Of a stretch of 64,000 bases of DNA, positions 58,101-64,000 are shown in pieces. Positions within the stretch are counted from its first letter, which is position 1. Each line of letters begins with the position of its first letter. This DNA comes from Psettodes erumei (lineage: Eukaryota; Chordata; Actinopteri; Pleuronectiformes; Psettodidae): contig JAFBJZ010000656.1 of NCBI GenBank assembly GCA_016785225.1, forward strand, positions 1,073,001 through 1,137,000, in the 5' to 3' direction. Made by a program: the position numbers and the translations under genes. The notes beneath the pieces are model-generated. The model did no database searches and was not told the DNA's origin. It worked only from the letters and a program-made list of their open reading frames with translations.

Positions 58101-61100
58101 TTAATATCATTTGCACATACAGTATACTGCACTACGTACAGGGACGTTATTTGGCTCCCTAACATACAGTTCTCCTCTCTGGTAGCAGACTGAGCTGTTG
58201 GGATGCCTCTAGGTGGAGAGAAGAAGATAAAACTCAATGTTATCTAAAGATACATTGACATCAGAGTATGCCAGCAGATAGCAGAAGAACAGACACCTCT
58301 GTGTCTGTGTGGGTTAAAAATCAGCATAATGCTCTTTTAATATCAGTTATCAGCTTCTGTGCAGTCACGGTAAAATTAAACAGCATAGCACTGACCTGCT
58401 TCATCTCCTCTCATGAGTTGTGCAGGAATATTCATTTGAAAAATCTGCTTCTTGTCTTCTCCGAGGGGAGTACATCTTCTCTCTGAAGGACCTCCAGTAC
58501 CACACATTTGCCAGTGTTGTGAAGGAGCGGTTCAGTGATCTGTACTGGGAAGACGACCTGCTGGGTGTTCTACACTGCCTGGTCAACTACAGCCCATCCA
58601 CACTGTGAGTAGGACTTGAAACACTGGTGTCTTTTTTGAAACACCTTAGTTCGCCCACATCATGAATGAAAGAGATGTTTGATATATCAAAGCAATCTTA
58701 ATTGATCTTAAATTCAGAAAAGATATCTTGTTGACACCACAACAGCCAGTGTTTCGGTGTAAAGAGTGAAAAACCCAACTGTGGCTGCCTGTATTCAGAT
58801 TTTTAATTTATTCTTATGTGGGTTCTGAAGAACACACACAGAATGATCTAGTGCTCACTGAACGTGACCTCTCCTCTTAAGAGTGCACACCCATACACCG
58901 CATTCAAATGAGTGTTAATACAATCGTGCACTTCATACATAAACTTCTGACGCCAGCTCATACCGTCCCTATGGTAACAGCTTTGCAGTATGTTTGTTGG
59001 TGCTGAGGAAACTACATGGCAATATTGCAGATAACATGCATGTAAAGCCTCATCTGCATTGTTGCTGATATGCCATTGCGGGGGGGGGTTAAGTGTATGA
59101 ATGAAAGTATTAATGAAGGAAAAAAAATGCCATGCTTCGCACCTTTCTCTTGATTTACATTTAAACAAAGGCTGAGCAGATGAGCAGAGAGTCGAGCTCA
59201 TCACTCCTCCTAGACGCATTTCATCCAGGCGCTGCCATGCTCCTGTGCTCGGGGCGATATGTGGGGAGACCCCATCTTAATGTGCTGTGGTAGGGAGGCA
59301 TCACAGCTTTGCAGCAAGATAGACAATTTTATTTTTCTGGCTGTGGGCTCATGCACAGCGCTCAGCCGTGGAAAGGTTATTTTTTCAACTGTTCCAGATT
59401 CAGTGAGGGGATAGAGGGAGGACTGTAGCCTCTCTGTACAGATGTGGAATGGATGGCACAATTAAATTTTACGGATCAATTGGTGTGATTTGCAAGTGCA
59501 TCTGCACCGTGAGAAGTATTATGTGATGTCAACTGTTTTATTTGCTTTGTCTATTTCTCTATTGTTACTTCAATGCATATTATTGATGTTTCTCCTTTAA
59601 TAAGTAGCTGTTGTCACTAGTTTGAACACCTGGTGTGTGTTTTCTCTCTCCTTATATGCCCCATACAGCGGCTCTAATGAGCAGCTTCCATCCAAAGCTG
59701 TGAAAAGAGCAGCCCCACCTCTGATAGCAACCGCCTGGAGGGGGAAAAGAGAAGTTCTCGATCTGAATGGAAACATTCACACTTCCAATCCCGCTGCTCT
59801 GGATTCTTGGGAAGAAACCAGGGCCCAGTCCTGTCATGGAGAAAAGGAGCCGCCACTTGAACATTCTGAATTAAGATCGGAGCAGAGCCAACACTGCATC
59901 AGTCAAGGTAAGAGATTGACTTTTATGTTCATTCTTCCTTCTTTAGATGAGGAGCTTGTTCATGGGTTTGAGTTCTGGTAGCCGGTAAAATTTTTGAGCT
60001 GTTTCTAAGTTTATAATTACACAGAATTGTTGTGGTCAGAATCTTTCCAAAAATTTGGGATTTCCTTATTAAAATTAAATCTTACTCCAGTGAAGAGCAG
60101 TGTACCAGCAGTGTAGAGCAGACAATCATTTAGCTGAATACAAAATATGTGATCTGTGGCAAAACTAAGTTACTAGTTTTAAAAAGTACAATATTTCAAT
60201 CAGTAGTGACTGTAGTAGTGAAATAGCATGAGATGAAAAAACTTTGAAGGAGAAGTACCTCAAATTTGTAACTATGTACAATAAATTTACTTGGTTACAT
60301 TCCACCACTGCTGCACTGGGTACAATAAAAACAACTTACTCTGAATTTTTTTCCTCCTCAACTAAACTATCTAAATAGACTCATTAAAGGGATTTAGAGG
60401 ATTTGCATTTCATAAGTAGAGGCAAAAAAATCAATGAACCTCAGCCCCTCTGTGATGTTTTGATATAGTTCTCCTTACTTGGCTGCTGACTGGAGTCATG
60501 AGAGCTGTGAGTGGCTGTTGGATGCTGTTCTTAAGATTGTGGCACATTCAGAGGAGTCCAACCCATTCTAGCAAATGCTGAAGGTTTTTTTTCTCCTCCT
60601 GAGTTAATTCCCGGTTAATAACATTCATAAGCACATATACAAACCCTTGCATCTGCACTTTAATGTGGTATTACAGTATGTTAGACATGGTGTCTCGATC
60701 ACAAATAGGAAAGACACTTGAAGTAAAAAGACAGCGGTAGAATAAGTTCAGCTGGAACTGCCTTGAAGCTCATCTATGAAACAGTGGGTGCATTGTGCAG
60801 CCATGACAGGGTTGGCAACAAATAACCTCAGCGCCACACTTGGAGCTCTCTCTCTGTGTTTTTCGTCACAAATCCAGTTTGTTTGTGTTTTTTGTCTCTG
60901 CATGTGATTCGTGCCCCTCTTTTTTTTCTCCCCCACCCTCTCTCTACTGTCACTGTTTGCTGGTTGAGGTGTGAGCATGGACGGTTCAGACGCAGGGGTC
61001 ATGGAGGGAGGAGATCATTCAGCGGGGGGCAGCGATGAAAGCCCCTCTGAAGCTGAGATTCTGTTGGGGAGAGAGGAAGGGCTGCCGGGAGCCCACGACG

Positions 61101-64000
61101 AGCAGATGAGCCCCGACTGCTTGGAGGACATGGAGGACAGTGACTCCCTGGTGTCAGATCAACTCCTCTTCTCAGGGTCCAAAATGGAGGGACCGGGCCT
61201 CAGCTTCAGCCCAGCCTGGGACTTGGCCTTTTTTGGTGAAGATTGTTTTAGTCCAGACGTGATGCAGTACGCAGTGAATCTGGGACAGCACTCAGGATCA
61301 CCATGTCTGGATGTGAAAACACAGGTAGGTGAACCTGTGAAGGCTACTGCCAGTGAGTCATATTTGACCTTAACCCCCTTGTGTCTGAACAAACAGCAGA
61401 CTGCATGAAGCGGCTGATTTATTTATCAGGCTATAGTATACTTACACAATGAAATGTACTTTATATCATAAAGAATGCCTTTAACGTGTCTTTGTGCTGC
61501 AGGTTGCAGTAATAGGTTGTGTATACTATCACAAAAGCTGGTGTTCTGTCATCTGTTATGCTTTTTAAACAGAAGGACAGGACAGGTTTCAGGTTTGTTC
61601 ACTCAGCAAGACATTCAGTTTCATGAACAAGGAATGCAAGAACTATTTTCTTAACTGTAATGAAGTGAGGCACGGTCAGGCTTTGGGGTAAATAGGATGA
61701 GAAGATGTGGGGGACTTTTATGATAATTGGCATATTATTCTCTCCAAACTGGATCTGAATATTAATATGTTGAACTTAGCTCTTGGCGGAGGAAGCTATT
61801 ATCATTCGCAAAAGAATATTAATGAATTGTCTTTGTGTTTGCACACTTTGATGGCACCACTGTTCCTTCAGAGGATTTGTGTAACAGCTAATAACAGACC
61901 TTAAGAGCCGTGCTGCTGCGACTTCTCACTCATTTCACTTCAAAAGCGCTGTTGCTTTCTGTTGCCACGGTGAAGCGAGAGAGAGAGAAAGAAAAAAACC
62001 CAACCCTGCCCCATACACATTGGAAACACCTGAAGGCCTTTTTCAGTGAAAGGCATGTGGTGCCTTTGTTTGACTTTGTGTGATTTCCTTTGAACAGGAA
62101 CTGCAGCAGCAGCTGATGATTGAAACAAGGAATCTAAAGAAGACAAGAAATTTCTACCAAAAGCTGATTCAACAAGAGAGAAAAAATAAAGGTTGAGTAT
62201 CCATTTCACAACACTGTGTACAAAGATGGGGCACTTAGCTTTCATTATAATCTCTAAGGCTGTGTATTTGTTGCATCCCAAAGGTTCAGAGAGCAAACTG
62301 ATGCTGTCCAAACTCAAGTCCCAGCTTGAGGAACTTAGATCCAAAGTGGCCTTCTTGGATTGCGTGAAGAAATATCTTGAGGTATTTTTTGAGGCAAAGT
62401 AGCCTTCCCAAGACTGCTGCTTCTCACGTATTTCCTAACAATCTGACTCTTCTAACCTTTTATGTGATTTTGTGAATTTGTGCAGATTCTCTGTGTGGAC
62501 CAGTGGGGATTGGAGGTTTCGTTGTTACCCTCTTTGGCAGTCTGTAGACCTGGCTCTTTGGACCTCCACTCCTCTGAGGACCCTTCTGTTCTGAACTTTG
62601 GCACCAGCAAAGGGAAGAGCACTCTGCAGGCTGGCTCTCCTCTGGGCCTCATGGCCTACCTCTACACCAGGTATTATTGATGAGGGTTTAAATTTGAAAT
62701 CCGCAAGACATTGCTCCTTTCTGATTGAATCATGTAGCTGTATGACCTCTGATAATGTTTCAAATAGTTGGGCAGCTCCCGTGATCTAAGTTCTGTGCTC
62801 AATTATTTACCCTCTCTGCGTCTTTTCATGTGTCCCAACAAAGGGATTCCATGAGGATTTACGTCAGAAAATCACCAGATTACAACAAGAGATGTTGCTG
62901 TTTTTCCTAAAAATAACAATTGTAATTAATTACACCTACACCTTGCAGCTATTTGCTTTGATTTTTTTTTCACCATGCTGGCATTAGCAGTTAGCTCAAA
63001 GCACTGCTTTGGGAAAGTACAGCTGTGAGCTTGGCTACAGACTTGCAGTCATGTTACTAAACTAGTGAAGGATAAATCTGCCATTTTTCTATATTTTTCC
63101 CATTGTCAAGAAACCCCAACAAAAAAAAAACTCAACAATATGTTAGTAGTATGTTAGTATGTCTCTTTCCCACCCACATTCATATCTACTGGAAACAAAG
63201 TCAAATATTTTCTTTTACTAAAATGGCTCAATAATTGTGTAAAATGGTTTGGCACTTTTTTTTTTTTTATCATACTAGAAAATGTGATACATTTGTTCGG
63301 GATTATATTCACCTGTAAATGAGTACATATTTGCCCGAGTGAGTATTTACAACACCTAAACAATGTGTGTGGGATTGACCCACATTTACATTATAGTATC
63401 CATGTTTGTGGTAATTCAGGAACATGTCACAGTGTGGCTCATTAGCATGTTTTAATGGTTTTAACAATGCAGCTCTGCAGCACAGAGGAATGAGGATGTA
63501 TATCAGGATATGGAAACACAGATAGTTCATATTTGTAGGATCACTTTATGGTTGACCTATTTCAAAGATTTGTTGACAGTGTGTACCAAATCTATTTAAT
63601 TTTTAGTTTCTCTCATGTTCTCTTGCTTACCCGCTGTCTTTGTATGCCACCGTGCCAGCAACGGATGTGGCCGGAGGCATTTTGTTTGCTGTATTGTTCA
63701 TACGAACATCATGTTCTCATGAACGTGATATGTCAGGAATTTCTTGAGGGAATTGCTTCAGATTTGGCACAAACATTCACTTGGACACAAGGATGAACAG
63801 ATTAGATTTTGGTCGACAGAGGTCGAGTTCGCTGCGATCTCACATTGGTCCCATTCTTGTGAGCGCAATACATCAGGATCGGCTGGAGGGAATTTTATTA
63901 CATCTGGTACAAACGGTGTCAAAGGTGTAATAGACATGACATATTTTTGGCCATAACTCATGAATTTATGCACTTATTATGATTTTTTTTTAAACGCTAT
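39219..64000 (+). CDS. kndc1: KNDC1 (very-KIND), brain RasGEF with two KIND domains; 3' end outside window
   Basis: In mammals this neuronal protein activates Ras, binds MAP2 through its second KIND domain and restrains dendrite growth. Twenty-one exons (39219-39326 through 62486-62670) encode about 1324 residues of a protein that is about 1749 residues long in human. Domains in order: an acidic N-terminus; KIND1 (about residues 37-205, starting ENVSLADILSLRDSCLCEEE); a variable linker; KIND2 (about 470-631, starting WISLRELLSRCGRRLTVNEL); a second variable linker; a conserved block, LQEVIDLLKGEFSLHGYLDN through EYIFSLKDLQYHTFA; a predicted helix, LSKLKSQLEELRSKVAFLD; and the start of RasGEFN, LQAGSPLGLMAYLYTR. 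KIND domains resemble the kinase C-lobe without catalytic residues; the APE-like elements VPPEF and LAPEY are present. The start at 39219 has a good context (GCAATGG) and follows an in-frame stop. ADGRA1 lies upstream on the same strand, as in human. Confidence 0.96.
39921..40130. mobile_element. Dispersed non-coding repeat, copy 3
   Basis: It begins CAGTGGTCTAGTTGTTCC and contains ATTTAAATTAAAACCATCTG followed by an AAAGGGGAACCCACTC-type segment, closely matching the interior of the copy at 15811-16080. The boundaries are approximate. Confidence 0.5.
40551..40575. repeat. (GCT)n trinucleotide array
   Basis: About eight GCT units (CAG on the minus strand) lie in KNDC1 intron 1. Confidence 0.9.
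43024..43092. mobile_element. Single arm of the foldback element family
   Basis: TTTTAATGTAGGAACGCTGC and CTGATTGGATC, then TCAACCTCTGG, match the left arm at 9830-9880 with a few changes. The partner arm is not obvious, so this is probably a truncated copy. Confidence 0.6.
43249..43482. mobile_element. Foldback, MITE-like element, second full copy
   Basis: TTGTTATGACC at the left end and GGCCATAACAAA at the right end are near-complementary terminal repeats. The right inner arm, CCAATCAGGTCGAGGCGTTC, is the same family sequence as the 9.8 kb element, and CACGCCTCCAGAGAT parallels the CTCTGGAGGCGTG of 43.07 kb. Confidence 0.65.
44501..44699 (+). CDS. kndc1: KNDC1 coding exon 2: KIND1, first part
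   Basis: Residues 37-102 plus one base of Asp103. It begins ENVSLADILSLRDSCLCEEE and contains CITPDTLAFNAHGNVCFMEQ, almost the same as the human domain. The acceptor is GTGTCCACAG and the donor GTGAGT. Confidence 0.96.
45507..45537. repeat. (CA)n microsatellite, interrupted
   Basis: CA units are interrupted once by TA. A similar array lies at about 45342-45361. Confidence 0.9.
46533..47130. repeat. Long polypurine tract
   Basis: About 600 bases are overwhelmingly A and G on the plus strand, built of short GGAAAG, GAGGAAAG and AATGGAAT-like units without a strict period. Such DNA can form triplexes. It explains the Ser/Phe/Leu-rich open frames on the opposite strand. Confidence 0.9.
47649..47707 (+). 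CDS. kndc1: KNDC1 coding exon 3: KIND1
   Basis: It completes Asp103 and encodes residues 104-122, DPEGSFVPPEFDSTGSTFE. VPPEF corresponds to the kinase APE region. The acceptor is TTTTGACCTGCAG and the donor GTGAGA; it ends in phase 0. Confidence 0.95.
47708..49323 (+). other. KNDC1 intron 3
   Basis: This 1.6 kb intron has no supported exon. A small inverted repeat, CTGTATAC and GTATACAG, lies near 48596. A lone tRNA-like B box at 49071 was not enough to call a SINE. Confidence 0.8.
49324..49470 (+). CDS. kndc1: KNDC1 coding exon 4: KIND1
   Basis: 49 codons, residues 123-171, containing GHVYSLGSTLSAALKFV and EQMQEEKPEDRPLLQ. YSLG matches the kinase helix-F region, and PEDRP matches the kinase C-lobe 'RP' element. 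Donor GTATAA. Confidence 0.95.
49471..50452 (+). other. KNDC1 intron 4
   Basis: This 1 kb AT-rich intron has a short AAT/AATAAT patch at about 49998-50030. Nothing else was recognised. Confidence 0.85.
50453..50570 (+). CDS. kndc1: KNDC1 coding exon 5: end of KIND1
   Basis: Residues 172-210 plus one base of Asp211, including DILSLAEARLSHTSSAAVCR and SVGRRVLSIESVAAFQ, which matches the human VGRRVLSIES block. Donor GTCATC, which is weak at +4. Confidence 0.93.
50662..50801 (+). CDS. kndc1: KNDC1 coding exon 6: linker
   Basis: It completes Asp211 and encodes residues 212-257, starting GQEGSWEARWQHPKPR and ending NGFSRQQ. The segment is poorly conserved; it is supported by phase, the position after KIND1 and a residual SW-R match to human. 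Donor GTATGT. Confidence 0.85.
50802..51959 (+). other. KNDC1 intron 6
   Basis: This 1.2 kb intron shows nothing recognisable beyond a C-rich spot at about 51524-51536. Confidence 0.85.
51960..52595 (+). CDS. kndc1: KNDC1 coding exon 7: inter-KIND linker
   Basis: 212 codons (residues 258-469), starting VCGGWDSSLWAEDMDS. A basic segment, PVRRRAQQRLNRVRGVLNRS, is followed by a long acidic Ser/Glu/Asp-rich region. It is low in conservation but parallels the human Arg-rich, then Pro/Ser-rich linker. The donor chosen is GAG|GTTAGC. A second in-frame donor, ACA|GTATGG after 52628, would add eleven residues, VSQCQMAATST; both leave phase 0 for the next exon. Confidence 0.85.
52596..53320 (+). other. 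KNDC1 intron 7
   Basis: This 0.7 kb intron includes a possible 33-base exon extension at its start; otherwise no features. Confidence 0.75.
53321..53435 (+). CDS. kndc1: KNDC1 coding exon 8: KIND2, first part
   Basis: Residues 470-507 plus one base of Ala508. WISLRELLSRCGRRLTVNEL, then WALCYTCLSSLQ, matches the human WVSLQDLLSQL and ELWALCLACLRALQ. Donor GTGAGT. Confidence 0.96.
53436..54152 (+). other. KNDC1 intron 8
   Basis: This 0.7 kb intron holds no recognised feature. Confidence 0.85.
54153..54224 (+). CDS. kndc1: KNDC1 coding exon 9: KIND2
   Basis: It completes Ala508 and encodes residues 509-531, YLCLDTVYVGCEGEVLFLKP and KNI, plus one base of Gly532. It matches the human YLCLDSVLV strand pair. 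Donor GTAGGT. Confidence 0.94.
54345..54406 (+). CDS. kndc1: KNDC1 coding exon 10: KIND2
   Basis: It completes Gly532 and encodes residues 533-552, PRDEFYLAPEYQEHGIVTEK. LAPEY is the APE-like element and VTEK is identical in human. Donor GTCAGT. Confidence 0.95.
54501..54659 (+). CDS. kndc1: KNDC1 coding exon 11: KIND2
   Basis: 53 codons (residues 553-605): VCVYGVAAILWATAKYSLSP, then KLAMPRKLKRLLLEMAKR and LERPTIIMAKK. It matches the human VYCVAAVLWTAAKF, LALPRRLKTLLLDMARR and ERP. The donor is GTATCA, weak after AAAAAA. Confidence 0.95.
54660..55233 (+). other. KNDC1 intron 11
   Basis: This 574-base intron carries a (GT)n array at 55161-55190, close to the acceptor at 55231-55233. Confidence 0.85.
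55161..55190. repeat. (GT)n microsatellite
   Basis: Fifteen GT units end 43 bases before KNDC1 exon 12. Length change here could affect acceptor use. Confidence 0.95.
55234..55311 (+). CDS. kndc1: KNDC1 coding exon 12: end of KIND2
   Basis: 26 codons (residues 606-631), SCRDYLSRQGTNAETVWNNL followed by ISRVHP. It parallels the human CGSYLLQRGMDSRKILAHL. Donor GTAAAC. Confidence 0.92.
55484..55571 (+). CDS. kndc1: KNDC1 coding exon 13: linker
   Basis: Residues 632-660 plus one base of Gly661: PVSRSTDIEDLSATEIHCSS and CEESEQNNS. It is acidic and weakly conserved, supported by phase and good splice sites (TTTTGTCTTTCAG acceptor, GTAGGA donor). Confidence 0.85.
55572..55908 (+). other. KNDC1 intron 13
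   Basis: This 337-base AT-rich intron ends TGTGTGTAG. Nothing else was recognised. Confidence 0.85.
55909..56101 (+). CDS. kndc1: KNDC1 coding exon 14: linker with conserved motifs
   Basis: It completes Gly661 and encodes residues 662-724 plus two bases of Arg725. LAPVPGPVPHSYPV and LPEAFTSTATHFTPIIL match the human VAVPGPVPG and LPAAFTSEATHFKPIVL, a conserved island after KIND2. Donor GTAAAA. Confidence 0.95.
56102..56845 (+). other. KNDC1 intron 14
   Basis: This 744-base intron carries a (CA)n array at 56133-56158 and is AT-rich toward the acceptor TTTATTTAACAG. Confidence 0.85.
56133..56158. repeat. (CA)n microsatellite
   Basis: About thirteen CA units lie 31 bases after exon 14. Confidence 0.95.
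56846..57534 (+). CDS. kndc1: KNDC1 coding exon 15: long linker and conserved LKGEF block
   Basis: It completes Arg725 and encodes residues 726-954 plus one base of Gly955. The first 190 residues are a Ser/Pro/Thr-rich variable linker. The end, LQEVIDLLKGEFSLHGYLDN then GHEDVAMG, matches the human LQEVIALLKGEFAFDGYLDN closely. Donor GTATGT. Confidence 0.95.
57535..58465 (+). other. KNDC1 intron 15
   Basis: This 931-base intron shows no repeat or exon that I could support. Its acceptor, CTTGTCTTCTCCGAG, is unusual in having G before AG. Confidence 0.85.
58466..58604 (+). CDS. kndc1: KNDC1 coding exon 16
   Basis: It completes Gly955 and encodes residues 956-1000 plus two bases of Leu1001. EYIFSLKDLQYHTFASVVKE and RFSDLYWEDDLL are highly similar to human (EYIFALKDLQFATF, FCDLYWDEKLL). 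Donor GTGAGT. Confidence 0.96.
58605..59668 (+). other. KNDC1 intron 16
   Basis: This 1.06 kb intron has a G run at about 59080-59088 and otherwise no recognised feature. Confidence 0.85.
59669..59907 (+). CDS. kndc1: KNDC1 coding exon 17: variable linker
   Basis: It completes Leu1001 and encodes residues 1002-1080 plus one base of Gly1081, starting GSNEQLPSKAVKRAAPPLIA and ending SQHCISQ. Conservation is poor. It is supported by flanking exon phases, the acceptor CCCCATACAG and the donor GTAAGA. Confidence 0.85.
59908..60968 (+). other. KNDC1 intron 17
   Basis: This 1.06 kb intron ends in a pyrimidine-rich stretch (about 60915-60960) and an acceptor, GGTTGAG. No other feature. Confidence 0.8.
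60969..61324 (+). CDS. kndc1: KNDC1 coding exon 18: acidic linker
   Basis: It completes Gly1081 and encodes residues 1082-1199. It is rich in Asp, Glu and Ser (SDESPSEAEILLGREEGLPG, DCLEDMEDSDSLVSDQLLFS), followed by an aromatic segment, SFSPAWDLAFFGEDCFSPDV. The frame is the only open one between the acceptor and donor GTAGGT, and it fits both neighbours. Confidence 0.88.
61325..62097 (+). other. KNDC1 intron 18
   Basis: This 773-base intron holds no recognised feature beyond a GA-rich patch at about 61976-61996. Confidence 0.85.
62098..62191 (+). CDS. kndc1: KNDC1 coding exon 19
   Basis: Residues 1200-1230 plus one base of Gly1231: ELQQQLMIETRNLKKTRNFY followed by QKLIQQERKNK. It matches the human LQQQLMIEKRN and FYQKLLQKEKRNK. 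Predicted helical. Donor GTTGAG. Confidence 0.95.
62284..62381 (+). CDS. kndc1: KNDC1 coding exon 20
   Basis: It completes Gly1231 and encodes residues 1232-1263: SESKLMLSKLKSQLEELRSK then VAFLDCVKKYLE. It matches the human MLSKLKGQLEEMKSRVQFL and VKKYLQ. A heptad-like helix suggests a coiled coil before the RasGEF region. Donor GTATTT. Confidence 0.95.
62486..62670 (+). CDS. kndc1: KNDC1 coding exon 21: entry to RasGEF N-terminal module
   Basis: Residues 1264-1324 plus two bases of the next codon. ILCVDQWGLEVSLLPSLAV leads to STLQAGSPLGLMAYLYTR, the start of the RasGEFN motif (human LQAGTPLGLMAYLYSS). The donor is GTATTA. The next exon lies outside the window, so the RasGEFN and catalytic RasGEF domains cannot be assessed. 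Confidence 0.95.
62971..63061. repeat. Fragment of a teleost dispersed repeat
   Basis: CATGCTGGCATTAGCAGTTA and GCTCAAAGCACTG, then AGTACAGCTGTGAGCTTGGC, resemble a very common fish repeat with alternating GCTAGC/TTAGC words. Assignment is from memory. Confidence 0.5.
63655..64000. repeat. Teleost dispersed repeat with an internal diverged duplication
   Basis: CTTGAGGGAATTGCTTCAGA then TTTGGCACAAACATTCACTTG, and later TTTTTGGCCATAACTCATGA, match a repeat that I remember as abundant in percomorph genomes. The GAGGGAATT...CACAAAC word recurs about 141 bases later as GAGGGAATTTTATTACATC...TACAAAC, indicating two diverged units. It runs to the window edge. Confidence 0.6.

Larger units (their letters stand above)
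62671..64000 (+). other. KNDC1 intron 21 (continues past the edge)
   Basis: No exon was found. It contains two dispersed fish-repeat fragments (62971-63061 and about 63655-64000), an oligo-T run (about 63257-63268) and AT-rich DNA. Confidence 0.75.

Overview
The window is vertebrate nuclear DNA, most probably from a teleost fish. It has short GT-AG exons in long introns, many (GT)n and (CA)n microsatellites, foldback elements, a decayed hAT transposase, and repeat families that I recognise as common in fish genomes. There are no bacterial, viral or organellar features.

Two protein-coding genes lie in tandem on the plus strand. The first, about 1.45-25.6 kb, is ADGRA1 (GPR123), an orphan adhesion-type seven-transmembrane receptor. 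Its TM1-to-C-terminus part is spread over five coding exons plus a probable initiator exon that contributes only the ATG. It ends in the family's PDZ-binding tail, ETTV. The second, 39.2 kb to beyond the right edge, is KNDC1 (very-KIND), a neuronal Ras guanine-nucleotide exchange factor. Twenty-one coding exons were placed, covering both KIND domains, the conserved central block and the first residues of the RasGEF N-terminal module. The rest of the RasGEFN and the catalytic RasGEF domain lie past position 64000. Every exon junction was checked for reading-frame phase and for AG/GT borders. One junction, the donor of KNDC1 exon 7, has two in-frame options.

Layout: 1-1452, GC-rich candidate promoter and 5' leader of ADGRA1; 1453-23015, its introns; 23016-24444, the large last coding exon; 24445 to about 25.56 kb (or 26.32 kb), 3' UTR; about 26.3-38.7 kb, intergenic DNA with the hAT fossil on the minus strand (about 30.06-31.26 kb) and several hairpins; 38.7-39.2 kb, CpG- and CT-repeat-rich KNDC1 leader with a small upstream ORF; 39.2-64.0 kb, KNDC1 exons and introns, including a roughly 600-base polypurine tract.

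From memory, the order ADGRA1 then KNDC1 on one strand matches human 10q26.3, so this looks like ancient microsynteny. Both genes are known mainly from neurons, but nothing in the sequence shows that they act together. The most unusual coding feature is a very histidine- and cysteine-rich cytoplasmic tail in the fish ADGRA1, which looks capable of binding metal. I found no undescribed multi-gene system.
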